A stretch of DNA of 64,000 nt from Serratia proteamaculans (GTDB taxonomy: Bacteria > Pseudomonadota > Gammaproteobacteria > Enterobacterales > Enterobacteriaceae): the NCBI RefSeq assembly GCF_008830365.1, contig NZ_WBKI01000001.1, forward strand, positions 1,426,001 through 1,490,000, read 5' to 3'. The notes beneath the pieces are model-generated. The model was not told the DNA's origin. It did no database searches and saw only the letters and a list, made by a program, of their open reading frames with translations. Below, piece by piece: positions 19,876 through 28,204 of the stretch. The translations under genes were made by a program, and so were the position numbers. Position 1 is the stretch's first letter, and each line of letters starts with the position of its first letter.

Positions 19876-20781
19876 CTATTTTATTCCCGGCTGAATTTGC
19901 GCTAATTGACTTAATTCTTGCCAGGCATAATCCCAAAAGGTCCTTACCTTTAGCGGCATGCGTTGGATATTCTGCGCCACCAGTTGCACCGGCATTGGCA
20001 AAGGTTCAAACGCCGGGAGCAGGCGCACCAGCGTCCCCGCCGCCAAATCCTCTGCCACCTGATATGACAACAGCCGGGCGATGCCCTTACCCGCTCGCGC
20101 CGCCAGCAGTTGGGTTTCGACTTCATTAAGCAGCAGGCGCGGTGTCAGCCTTACCCTGTCACCGTTCTCCTGCGGACCAAAACGCCATTCACGCAGCGAC
20201 GCCCGTTGAGTGCCGACAATGGTGTCATGATCGGCCAGTTGCGCCGGTTGTTTTGGCTCGCCGCGCAGTGCCAGATAGGCCGGGCTGGCGACCGTCACCC
20301 GCGAGACCTGCCCCAACCGCCGTGCCACGCGGGAAGAGTCCTGCAAATGACCGATACGCACCGCCACGTCTAGTCCCTCGTCAATCAAATCCAGGTTGCG
20401 ATCGTTGAGCACCATTTCAATTTGCATCTGCGGATAGAGATCGAGAAACGCCATCACCACCGGTGCCACGTGCTTGCGCCCGAACTGCACCGGCGAGGTG
20501 ATACGCAGCAGGCCGCTAAGCTGGGTATCCGCCGTGTCCAGCACCGCCGACTGGTATTCATGCAGTAGCAAGTGCGCACGCTCCGCCAGCCGCAGCCCGG
20601 CCTCGGTCGGCGCTAACCTCCGGGTGGTGCGTTCAACCAGCCGGGCACCAAAACGCTGCTCCAGCGAGGCGATGGCCCGGGTCACTGCCGGGGCGGAACG
20701 CCGCAGTTTACGACCGGCGGCGGCCAGACTGCCGTGCTGGATCACCGTCACAAAAATCTCCAGTTCGTCCAACCGATCCAT
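19876..20781 (-). CDS. LysR-family transcriptional regulator
   Basis: LysR regulator of about 301 residues. The N-terminal winged HTH reads MDRLDELEIFVTVIQHGSLAAAGRKLRRSAPAV (first 20 residues diagnostic), with a periplasmic-binding-protein-like effector domain after it. An alternative ATG four codons upstream (20793) is possible; the one chosen has GGA nine bases before it. It is divergent from the glutathione S-transferase gene with a gap of about 100 bases, the usual arrangement for LysR control of the divergent gene and itself. Confidence 0.88.
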   Translation of the reverse strand: MDRLDELEIFVTVIQHGSLAAAGRKLRRSAPAVTRAIASLEQRFGARLVERTTRRLAPTEAGLRLAERAHLLLHEYQSAVLDTADTQLSGLLRITSPVQFGRKHVAPVVMAFLDLYPQMQIEMVLNDRNLDLIDEGLDVAVRIGHLQDSSRVARRLGQVSRVTVASPAYLALRGEPKQPAQLADHDTIVGTQRASLREWRFGPQENGDRVRLTPRLLLNEVETQLLAARAGKGIARLLSYQVAEDLAAGTLVRLLPAFEPLPMPVQLVAQNIQRMPLKVRTFWDYAWQELSQLAQIQPGIK

Positions 20782-20879
20782 AGACTGTTCCATAAAGTGA
20801 AATTATCAATTTCCAGATTGCCGGATTTCGCCTACTGACCGCAAGAGTATGCTAATGAAAATCTTTCAGGAGTGTGAGC

Positions 20880-21497
20880 ATGCAAAAGCTAAAACTGTAC
20901 GGTACCCCGCTTTCCGGCCACGTCCACCGCGTGGCGTTGCTGTTGCGGCTGCTCGAGTTGCCGTATGAATTTATCGAAGCGCCTGCCGAGGTGCGCCAAA
21001 GCGAAGCCTTTCTGGCGCTGAACCCTTTTGGTCAGATCCCGTTGCTGGTCGATGGCGAGCTGACGCTGGCCGACAGTAACGCCATTTTGGTGTATCTGGT
21101 CAAACGCTATGCGCCAGGTAGCCATTGGTTACCCGAAGACCCGGCAGCCGCAGCACAGGTGCAAGCATGGCTGTCCAAAGCGGCGGGAGAAGTCCGCTAT
21201 GGGCCGGCTTCCGCTCGTTTGATCGCCCAGTTTGGGGTGGCGGAGGATTATCAGGCCGCGCTGGCGATAAGCGCCCGCTTCCTGCCGCAGATGGAGCAAC
21301 ATCTGACCGACCGTTCGTTTTTGGCAACGCAACAGGCCACCATTGGCGATCTGGCCTGCTACAGCTATGTGGCGGTAGCTCCGGAAGGGGGCATTTCACT
21401 GGCCCCCTACCCGGCAATCCAACGTTGGGTGGCGCGCATCGCGGCACTGCCTGGCTTCTTTGCCATGCCGTCGCTGCCGTACCCCACCGGGAGGTAA
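20880..21497 (+). CDS. Glutathione S-transferase
   Basis: Cytosolic GST of 205 residues. It has a thioredoxin-like N-terminal domain (LKLYGTPLSGHVHRVALLL, NPFGQIPLLVDGELTLADSNAILVYL, with the cis-Pro and the E/DS glutathione-binding motif) and a helical C-terminal domain (ATIGDLACYSY). A GTG lies in frame at 20874, but the ATG at 20880 sits at the right distance from CAGGAG. It is probably controlled by the divergent LysR and cotranscribed with the flavin-binding-fold gene 5 bases downstream. Confidence 0.88.
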   Translation: MQKLKLYGTPLSGHVHRVALLLRLLELPYEFIEAPAEVRQSEAFLALNPFGQIPLLVDGELTLADSNAILVYLVKRYAPGSHWLPEDPAAAAQVQAWLSKAAGEVRYGPASARLIAQFGVAEDYQAALAISARFLPQMEQHLTDRSFLATQQATIGDLACYSYVAVAPEGGISLAPYPAIQRWVARIAALPGFFAMPSLPYPTGR

Positions 21498-21502
21498 ATC
21501 CG

Positions 21503-22417
21503 ATGATCCCGCAGATGTTCCACCCCGATGAACTACGTGCCCAGACCCTGGCCGGATTTGACCAGGTGGGCGGCGGCATTTTCCCCAACATGCCCGACCA
21601 GCACCGCAAGTTTTTCGAGGCACTGCCTTACCTGTTTGTCGCCACGCTGGACGAGCAGGGTTGGCCGGTGGCGACTCTGTTCAGCGGCCCGCCCGGATTT
21701 TTGCGCACGCCGGACAGCACACACCTGCGTATCAGTGCGCCCCGCCGTAGCGATGATCCGGCACAGGCGACATTGCAATCCGGCAAGCCGGTGGGAGCAT
21801 TGGGGCTGGACTTCAGCAATCGGCGGCGTAACCGTGCCAACGGTGTGATCGGGCGTACCGACAAAAACCGCATTGAGATCGACGTCAGACAAAGCTTTGG
21901 CAACTGTCCGCAGTATATTCAGCGGCGCGAGCTGTATCCGGCCCCCGCCAACCCCGCACCGATTGAGCATCTCACTACGCTGGATGCGGCGGCGCAGGTA
22001 TTGATCCGTCAGGCGGATACCTGTTTCGTGGCCAGTGCTGCCCATACCCAGCTGGCGCAAGGCGGCGTGGATATTTCGCACCGGGGCGGAAAACCGGGGT
22101 TTATCCATCTGGAGGGAAACAGCCTGTGGATGCCGGATTTCCGCGGTAACCGTTATATGAATACCCTGGGTAACTTGCTGGCGGAGCCGCGTGCGGCGTT
22201 GCTGTTTATTGATTTTGAAAACGGGAATATTGTGCACCTGCAGGGGGAAACGCAGATCCTCTGGCAAACGGGGATAGGTCAAGGGGTGGCGGGAGCAGAA
22301 CGTTACTGGCGCTTCGATATACACAGCGCATGGCGCTTTTCACAGGCCCTGCCGTGGCGCGGCCGCAATCTTGAGTTCTCCCCGGCAACGCTCACTACCG
22401 GGGTGTGGTCGGAATAA
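21503..22417 (+). CDS. Pyridoxamine-phosphate-oxidase-fold flavoprotein
   Basis: A 304-residue protein with two PNPOx-like split-barrel segments, ALPYLFVATLDEQGWPVATLF and DTCFVASAAHTQ...GGVDISHRGGKPGF. This fold usually binds FMN or F420. The NGVIGR and GNRYMNTLGNLL stretches fit the family of GST-linked flavin-nucleotide-binding proteins. The ORF is open upstream within the GST gene in another frame, but ATG 21503 follows GGAGG and starts 5 bases after the GST stop. Its redox substrate is unknown. Confidence 0.8.
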   Translation: MIPQMFHPDELRAQTLAGFDQVGGGIFPNMPDQHRKFFEALPYLFVATLDEQGWPVATLFSGPPGFLRTPDSTHLRISAPRRSDDPAQATLQSGKPVGALGLDFSNRRRNRANGVIGRTDKNRIEIDVRQSFGNCPQYIQRRELYPAPANPAPIEHLTTLDAAAQVLIRQADTCFVASAAHTQLAQGGVDISHRGGKPGFIHLEGNSLWMPDFRGNRYMNTLGNLLAEPRAALLFIDFENGNIVHLQGETQILWQTGIGQGVAGAERYWRFDIHSAWRFSQALPWRGRNLEFSPATLTTGVWSE

Positions 22418-22441
22418 ATCTGCACAGATATGCGGATGAAC

Positions 22442-22469
22442 TTCCCTCTCTCCCAGGGGAGAGAGGGAA
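22442..22469. terminator. Strong hairpin between convergent genes
   Basis: TTCCCTCTCTCCC at 22442-22454 is complementary to GGGAGAGAGGGAA at 22457-22469, giving a near-perfect hairpin in the gap between the PNPOx-fold gene and the small leftward gene that ends at 22480. There is no long T-run, so it may be a bidirectional terminator or a REP-like element. Confidence 0.6.
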
Positions 22470-22479
22470 TGATTGGGTT

Positions 22480-22692
22480 TTATACGCTGTGTTCCACCGT
22501 GGTGGCCGCCTGATAAAGTTGGCGGAAATAGCTCAGGCGTTCAAAGAACAAGCGGCTTTGCGGCTCTGACATATTGCCGGCCACTTTGCCGGCATCAACC
22601 TCCCTTCCCTGCCATTCCATCAGCGCAATGCTCGACGCCAGAAAATCCATTTCACCACCGCCATAGAGATGTCTGTCCACTGATTTCATCAT
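22480..22692 (-). CDS. Small hypothetical protein (70 aa)
   Basis: I do not recognise this protein. The reading frame extends to 22812, but the ATGATG at 22692 is preceded by AAAAGGAG at good spacing, giving 70 residues (MMKSVDRHLYGGGEMD..., ending ...TTVEHSV). It is soluble and charged, with a helix-rich C-terminal half (RLFFERLSYFRQLYQ). It has no signal peptide or membrane segment. It is divergent from gabD and convergent with the PNPOx-fold gene. Confidence 0.6.
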   Translation of the reverse strand: MMKSVDRHLYGGGEMDFLASSIALMEWQGREVDAGKVAGNMSEPQSRLFFERLSYFRQLYQAATTVEHSV

Positions 22693-22909
22693 TTGCACAC
22701 TCCTTTTAATCGCATCGAAAAGGGTCATATGCCTGCTGACTTCAGTATCGTCCCGACTGCGGGTGTTTTTTGTACAGAAGGTGCGCATCCCAGCAAATTG
22801 ATTTGTTGCCACGGATCGGGCAAATGAAGGCGGAAAAGTTTGCTAGGGTAAAGGGGTGCCGTTTGGGATAGGTCACCCTGTGTTGAATTCTGAAAAAGGA
22901 AGATAACCA

Positions 22910-24385
22910 ATGAGTAATCACTTCTCTGCCACCCTCAAAGATCCTGCTTTGTTCCGCGAGGCCAACTATATCGATGGGCAATGGCTGCCGATCAAAGGCG
23001 ACCAGTGCATCAAAGTCCACAATCCCGCCACCGGCGAACTGGTCGGCCAGGTACCGGCCTTGGGTACCAAAGAAACCGCCCAGGCGATTGCCGCCGCCAA
23101 GAAGGCCCAGCCGGCCTGGCGTGCACTGACCGCCAAAGAACGCGCCGGCAAACTGCGCCGCCTGTTCGAGTTGATGATGGAAAACCAGGACGATCTGGCG
23201 CTGATCATGACCGCAGAACAGGGCAAACCACTGGCTGAAAGCCGGGGTGAAATTGCCTACGCGGCGTCCTTTATCGAGTGGTTTGCCGAAGAAGGCAAAC
23301 GTGTCTACGGCGATACCATTCCGCAGCCCCAGGCTGGTCGGCGCATTATCGTGCAGAAAGAACCGATTGGGGTTTTCGCCGCCATTACGCCGTGGAACTT
23401 CCCGGCAGCAATGATCACCCGCAAAGCCGGCCCCGGCTGGGCGGCGGGCTGCACCGGGGTGATCCGCCCCGCCAGCCAGACGCCGTTCTCAGCATTGGCG
23501 CTCGCCGTGCTGGCCGAGCGAGCGGGCTTACCGGCCGGTGTTTGCAATGTGATTACCGGCCCGAGCCAGGCCATCGGCGCAGAACTGACCGCCAACCCGG
23601 ACGTACGTAAGCTGTCGTTTACCGGCAGCACCGAGGTGGGTGCGCAACTGCTGGCGCAGTGTGCCCCGACCATCAAAAAGACCAGTATGGAACTGGGCGG
23701 CAACGCGCCGTTTATTGTGTTTGATGATGCAGATCTGGACGCCGCGGTGATCGGTGCAGTGGCCTCCAAATACCGCAACGCGGGCCAGACCTGCGTGTGC
23801 ACCAACCGTTTTCTGGTGCAGAACGGCATCTACGACGCCTTTGCCGAAAAGCTAAAAGCGGCGGTGGAGAAATTGAAAGTGGGCAACGGCCTGGACGACG
23901 GCGTGACTATCGGCCCGTTGATTAACCCGGCCGCGGTGGAAAAAGTCAGCGAGCATATCGCCGACGCGGTGCAACGCGGCGCATCAATTCTGCTGGGAGG
24001 TAAACCTCATGCATTGGGCAATAACTTCTTCACGCCGACCATTCTGACCGACGTACCACGGCAGGCCAAAATCTTCCATGAGGAAACCTTTGGTCCGGTA
24101 GCACCGCTGATCCGTTTCAACAGCGAAGCCGAAGCCATTGAGCTGGCCAATGATACGCCGTTTGGCCTGGCCTCGTACTTCTACAGCCGGGATATTGGCC
24201 GAGTGATGCGCGTCGCCGAAGCGCTGGAATATGGCATCGTCGGCATAAATGAAGGGTTGATCTCCACCGAGGTTGCCCCGTTCGGCGGGGTTAAAAACTC
24301 CGGGTTGGGCCGTGAGGGATCGAAGTACGGTATCGAAGATTATCTTGAGATTAAGTACCTGTGCCTCGGTGGCCTCGGGAGCTAA
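22910..24385 (+). CDS. gabD: Succinate-semialdehyde dehydrogenase (NADP+ type)
   Basis: Oxidises succinate semialdehyde to succinate, the last step of 4-aminobutyrate degradation. The 491-residue product is closely GabD-like: TPWNFPAAMITRKAGP, SFTGSTEVG, MELGGNAPFIVFDDADLD with the catalytic Glu, NAGQTCVCTNR with the nucleophilic Cys, and GREGSKYGIEDYLEIKY at the end. Oddity: residue 186 is Arg in VIRPASQT, where the family has a conserved cofactor-binding Lys (LKPASQT). No gabT lies next to it. A GGAAGATAACCAATG-type ribosome binding site supports the start. Confidence 0.93.
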   Translation: MSNHFSATLKDPALFREANYIDGQWLPIKGDQCIKVHNPATGELVGQVPALGTKETAQAIAAAKKAQPAWRALTAKERAGKLRRLFELMMENQDDLALIMTAEQGKPLAESRGEIAYAASFIEWFAEEGKRVYGDTIPQPQAGRRIIVQKEPIGVFAAITPWNFPAAMITRKAGPGWAAGCTGVIRPASQTPFSALALAVLAERAGLPAGVCNVITGPSQAIGAELTANPDVRKLSFTGSTEVGAQLLAQCAPTIKKTSMELGGNAPFIVFDDADLDAAVIGAVASKYRNAGQTCVCTNRFLVQNGIYDAFAEKLKAAVEKLKVGNGLDDGVTIGPLINPAAVEKVSEHIADAVQRGASILLGGKPHALGNNFFTPTILTDVPRQAKIFHEETFGPVAPLIRFNSEAEAIELANDTPFGLASYFYSRDIGRVMRVAEALEYGIVGINEGLISTEVAPFGGVKNSGLGREGSKYGIEDYLEIKYLCLGGLGS

Positions 24386-24432
24386 CCGCCCGGCCCCAGA
24401 AGACGGCCCGCACTGCGCGGGCCGGTAAAGAG

Positions 24433-24960
24433 TTATTGGAATTCAGGATCGGGTTTGCCGGTGATGCGGTTGCGGATATCGCGGCGGAAGATTTCAATGG
24501 TCCACATCCACAGGATATGGCCCAAAGTCTCGGAAAAAATCTCATCCGCCGGCAGATGCCAGGCCGGAGGCGCCCACCCGCCCAACGGCAGCACCACACC
24601 ATGGAACATCAGCGTAATCAACAGGCCGAACGCCACGCCTTGCCACAGTTTAATTTTGGGAAAAATCTCCGCCAGGAAACAATACGCCATGGCGAAAAAG
24701 ATAGAAAACAGGTGATGAACCCCGGCCACGCCCCAATTAACCATATGTCCGGAATACTGATAGACCAGATCGCCGGTTTTAATGCCGAGATCATTCAGCA
24801 TCTCCATGGGGGGAATGGCTCTGTCCGCCGTACGCGGCGGCAATGGGTTTTCGGTGCCCCACTTCACAAAACTGGCGACATTACCGCCGACAAAACCGGC
24901 GAACAACGCCGCCCGATAGTTACGAACATTTTTCCTTGTCACTGCCAGCCAATCAGCCAT
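24433..24960 (-). CDS. YagU-family inner membrane protein
   Basis: DUF1440/YagU-like membrane protein of 175 residues. Hydrophobic segments lie near residues 18-33 (ALFAGFVGGNVASFVKWG), 75-100 (WGVAGVHHLFSIFFAMAYCFLAEI) and 105-125 (WQGVAFGLLITLMFHGVVLPLGG), and a last one contains HILWMWTIEIFRRDIR. Escherichia YagU contributes to acid resistance by an unknown mechanism. It is convergent with gabD, with a 47-base gap. Confidence 0.85.
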   Translation of the reverse strand: MADWLAVTRKNVRNYRAALFAGFVGGNVASFVKWGTENPLPPRTADRAIPPMEMLNDLGIKTGDLVYQYSGHMVNWGVAGVHHLFSIFFAMAYCFLAEIFPKIKLWQGVAFGLLITLMFHGVVLPLGGWAPPAWHLPADEIFSETLGHILWMWTIEIFRRDIRNRITGKPDPEFQ

Positions 24961-25103
24961 GTCGTCCCCTTCCCTGTTATCAATAATGTAGTTGAATGAT
25001 AAACCGCGACGCGCTGAACCGTCGGTAGCCGAAATACGATTATCTATCGCGATATCTCTGACATTATAGTGGCTCTTCCGACAGTCGCTTAAATGAGGTC
25101 ACA

Positions 25104-25472
25104 ATGGAATTCTCCGCCGCTATCCCCATTCTTCGCATCTTCTCAGTTGAAAAGGCCAAGGAGTTTTATCTGGATTTTCTCGGTTTCACGCTGGATTGGG
25201 AGCACCGCTTCAGCGAGGATTTGCCGCTGTACGCGCAGGTCACTCGCTCAGGCCTGACCTTGCACCTCAGCGAGCACCACGGCGACAGCACGCCGGGCTC
25301 TACGGTATTCATTCCCACGCTGGATATCGACGCACTGCACACCGAGCTATCGGCCAAGCAGTATCGCTACGCCAGGCCGGGGGTTGAAACTGTCGACTGG
25401 GGAAAAGAGCTGATCATTGCCGATCCCTTCGGTAATCGGCTGCGTTTTTGCCAGCAAATTGACCACGCCTGA
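25104..25472 (+). CDS. Glyoxalase/bleomycin-resistance-fold (VOC) protein
   Basis: Single VOC domain of 122 residues (IPILRIFSVEKAKEFYLDFLGFTLDWEHRF, then LHLSEHHGDSTPGS, and the ending IIADPFGNRLRFCQ). This matches the glyoxalase superfamily group that includes bleomycin-binding proteins. The His and Glu metal or binding residues typical of the fold are present, but the substrate cannot be told. It is a monocistronic gene preceded by AATGAGGT. Confidence 0.83.
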   Translation: MEFSAAIPILRIFSVEKAKEFYLDFLGFTLDWEHRFSEDLPLYAQVTRSGLTLHLSEHHGDSTPGSTVFIPTLDIDALHTELSAKQYRYARPGVETVDWGKELIIADPFGNRLRFCQQIDHA

Positions 25473-25499
25473 CGCTCTAAGGCGTTAACCACGCAGGCA

Positions 25500-25970
25500 C
25501 TACTTTTGGTACTGCGCGTCGCTGACCTGCTCCATCCAGTCCACCGGGCTACCGTTCAGTGACTCGGCGATAGCGATGTGAGTCATGGCGGTGTCCGGCG
25601 TCGCACCGTGCCAGTGTTTGACATCTTCCGGGATCCAGACAATATCGCCCTGGTTCATTTCCTGGATCTCATCGCCCCACACCTGGATCCAACCGCGTCC
25701 CTGGGTGACGATCAACGTCTGGCCAAGCGGATGGGTATGCCAGGCAGTACGAGCACCGGGCTCAAAGGTCACGGTAGCACCGCCCACGCGCGCCGGTTCA
25801 CTGCCGGCAAAAGGCGCATCAATTCGCACCTTACCGGTAAAATAGTCTTCTGGGCCCGGACGGGAAGGCTGGGAACCGCTGCGTTGAATTTTCACTTGTT
25901 TCTCCGTTTCGGCCAAAGCGGCCGGGGCTAACATGGACAGAATAATTGTAGAGGCTGCGAGTAATTTCAC
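25500..25970 (-). CDS. Exported cupin-domain protein
   Basis: Small cupin with an N-terminal signal peptide ([20 protein letters not shown], cleavage after ALA), about 156 residues. The cupin motifs are clear: [18 protein letters not shown] and [15 protein letters not shown], with metal-binding His residues. A GTG start at 25970 follows TTAGGAG and lies 10 bases after the upstream gene, so I prefer it over the longer frame reaching 26069. It is cotranscribed with the CMD-family gene, and such cupin/CMD pairs recur as a unit. Function unknown; a periplasmic location is inferred. Confidence 0.78.
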   Translation of the reverse strand: MKLLAASTIILSMLAPAALAETEKQVKIQRSGSQPSRPGPEDYFTGKVRIDAPFAGSEPARVGGATVTFEPGARTAWHTHPLGQTLIVTQGRGWIQVWGDEIQEMNQGDIVWIPEDVKHWHGATPDTAMTHIAIAESLNGSPVDWMEQVSDAQYQK

Positions 25971-25980
25971 CGGATAACTC

Positions 25981-26763
25981 CTAACGGGTGACTGAGGAGA
26001 CAGAGGAACGCTTGGCAAACACCTCTTTGGCGACCGGAACGGCGGACATGGCGTTGGGCCAACCGACATAGAACGCCAAATGAGCCATCACCTCGCCCGC
26101 CTGTTGCTGGGTCAGGCCGTTGTCCATCGCCTTGTTGAGATGGAAGGTGATTTGCGCCACCTGCCCGTTAGCCACCAGCGCACTCACCGTGACCAAACTG
26201 CGATCGCGGGGTACCAGTGCCGGCCGTAGCCAAAGGTCGTGAAACAGCACGTCGGTGGTATAGGCCACCAGCCCGGGGAATTGCTCACTGCCGACCACAT
26301 TTTCCACTGCACTGACCCGTAACCCTTCCGCCACCGCGTCCAGCGGCAACCGTTGAGGGTCCGCCACAGGCAATTCGGCAGCGCTGATGCCACGCTGTTG
26401 ATAGACCTCTCGCGCTGCCGCCACCGCCGCCATGGCGTTGCCCCAACCGGTATAGAAAGCCAGATGAGTGATGATCTCCGACAGCTCGGCGGCGGTTACG
26501 CCGTTGTCCAATGCCAGGTTAAATTGCTTAGTCATCAGCGCAGTTTGGTTGCGGGCGATGACTGCGGCGACGGTGATCACGCTACGATCGCGCGGCGAAA
26601 GCGCCGGACGCTGCCAAAGATCGCCCTGTAAGGTGTCGCGTTGAAATTTCGCCAATGCCGGTGAGACGCTTTTAACCCGCTCTTCCGAGTCTGGGGTTTC
26701 TGCCCCGGCGCTGCCAGATATCGCCATCGACAAAGAAAGGGCCGTTGCTGCGCAGTATTTCAT
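25981..26763 (-). CDS. Exported carboxymuconolactone-decarboxylase-family protein with two CMD domains
   Basis: A 260-residue protein with a signal peptide ([16 protein letters not shown]) and two tandem CMD domains. The repeats are plain: [20 protein letters not shown]...[14 protein letters not shown], and [20 protein letters not shown]...[14 protein letters not shown]. The CMD fold includes protocatechuate-pathway decarboxylases and AhpD-like peroxidase partners. No Cys pair of the AhpD type is visible, so an AhpD role is unlikely. It is divergent from a LysR gene and followed by the cupin. Confidence 0.83.
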   Translation of the reverse strand: MKYCAATALSLSMAISGSAGAETPDSEERVKSVSPALAKFQRDTLQGDLWQRPALSPRDRSVITVAAVIARNQTALMTKQFNLALDNGVTAAELSEIITHLAFYTGWGNAMAAVAAAREVYQQRGISAAELPVADPQRLPLDAVAEGLRVSAVENVVGSEQFPGLVAYTTDVLFHDLWLRPALVPRDRSLVTVSALVANGQVAQITFHLNKAMDNGLTQQQAGEVMAHLAFYVGWPNAMSAVPVAKEVFAKRSSVSSVTR

Positions 26764-26910
26764 TCATCTATTTCCCGATAAAAATGACACGTTAGACAAA
26801 AGATAGCGTCACGCCCGCATCACGACTAGATAGCAAAATGCGCAAGGAGCTATGAGCTGAATTCATTAATTGTCTATGGCCGCGGCAAGCGACTAGAATA
26901 TCGCCATTAA

Positions 26911-27834
<924 letters not shown>

Positions 27835-28204
27835 ACGATTAGGTTATATTCATAAAACCAACAAATAATCGAAAAAACAGCACAAGCTACGTAATAAAAT
27901 AATAACAATTAGAGTAACCTGCCCGCGCTTCAGCCGGAGCTGTCTCGCCCGTTGGCGATCATGTCAACGACGGCGCAGAAAGCCAGGCCTGACTCAGTCC
28001 TTTTTTGCTTTCCCCCCAATGACAGAGATTATTCAATAGCCCAAAACCAACCTCGCCACTTTTAGCAGCCACGGCCTTTTAACCCTGGCGATGGAGAGGA
28101 TTTGCCGAACACACGGGATGGATTTTTAGGGAGAAACCGCGTGTTTTTTTGGATATGGCTTAATCTCTAAATCGGGGACTTTTCATTTTGGTAAGGATAA
28201 TACT
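27835..28204. other. Intergenic region before gcd
   Basis: No coding region is supported in these 370 bases. The first part is AT-rich, followed by a mixed stretch and then T-rich segments just before gcd. The gcd ribosome binding site (TAAGGA) is at the right edge. No convincing operator or RNA gene was recognised. Confidence 0.5.

Noticed and set aside
21125..21502. 5' extension of the PNPOx-fold frame inside the GST gene
   Set aside because: It is an antiphase overlap with GST. ATG 21503 has GGAGG and gives the proper N-terminus.
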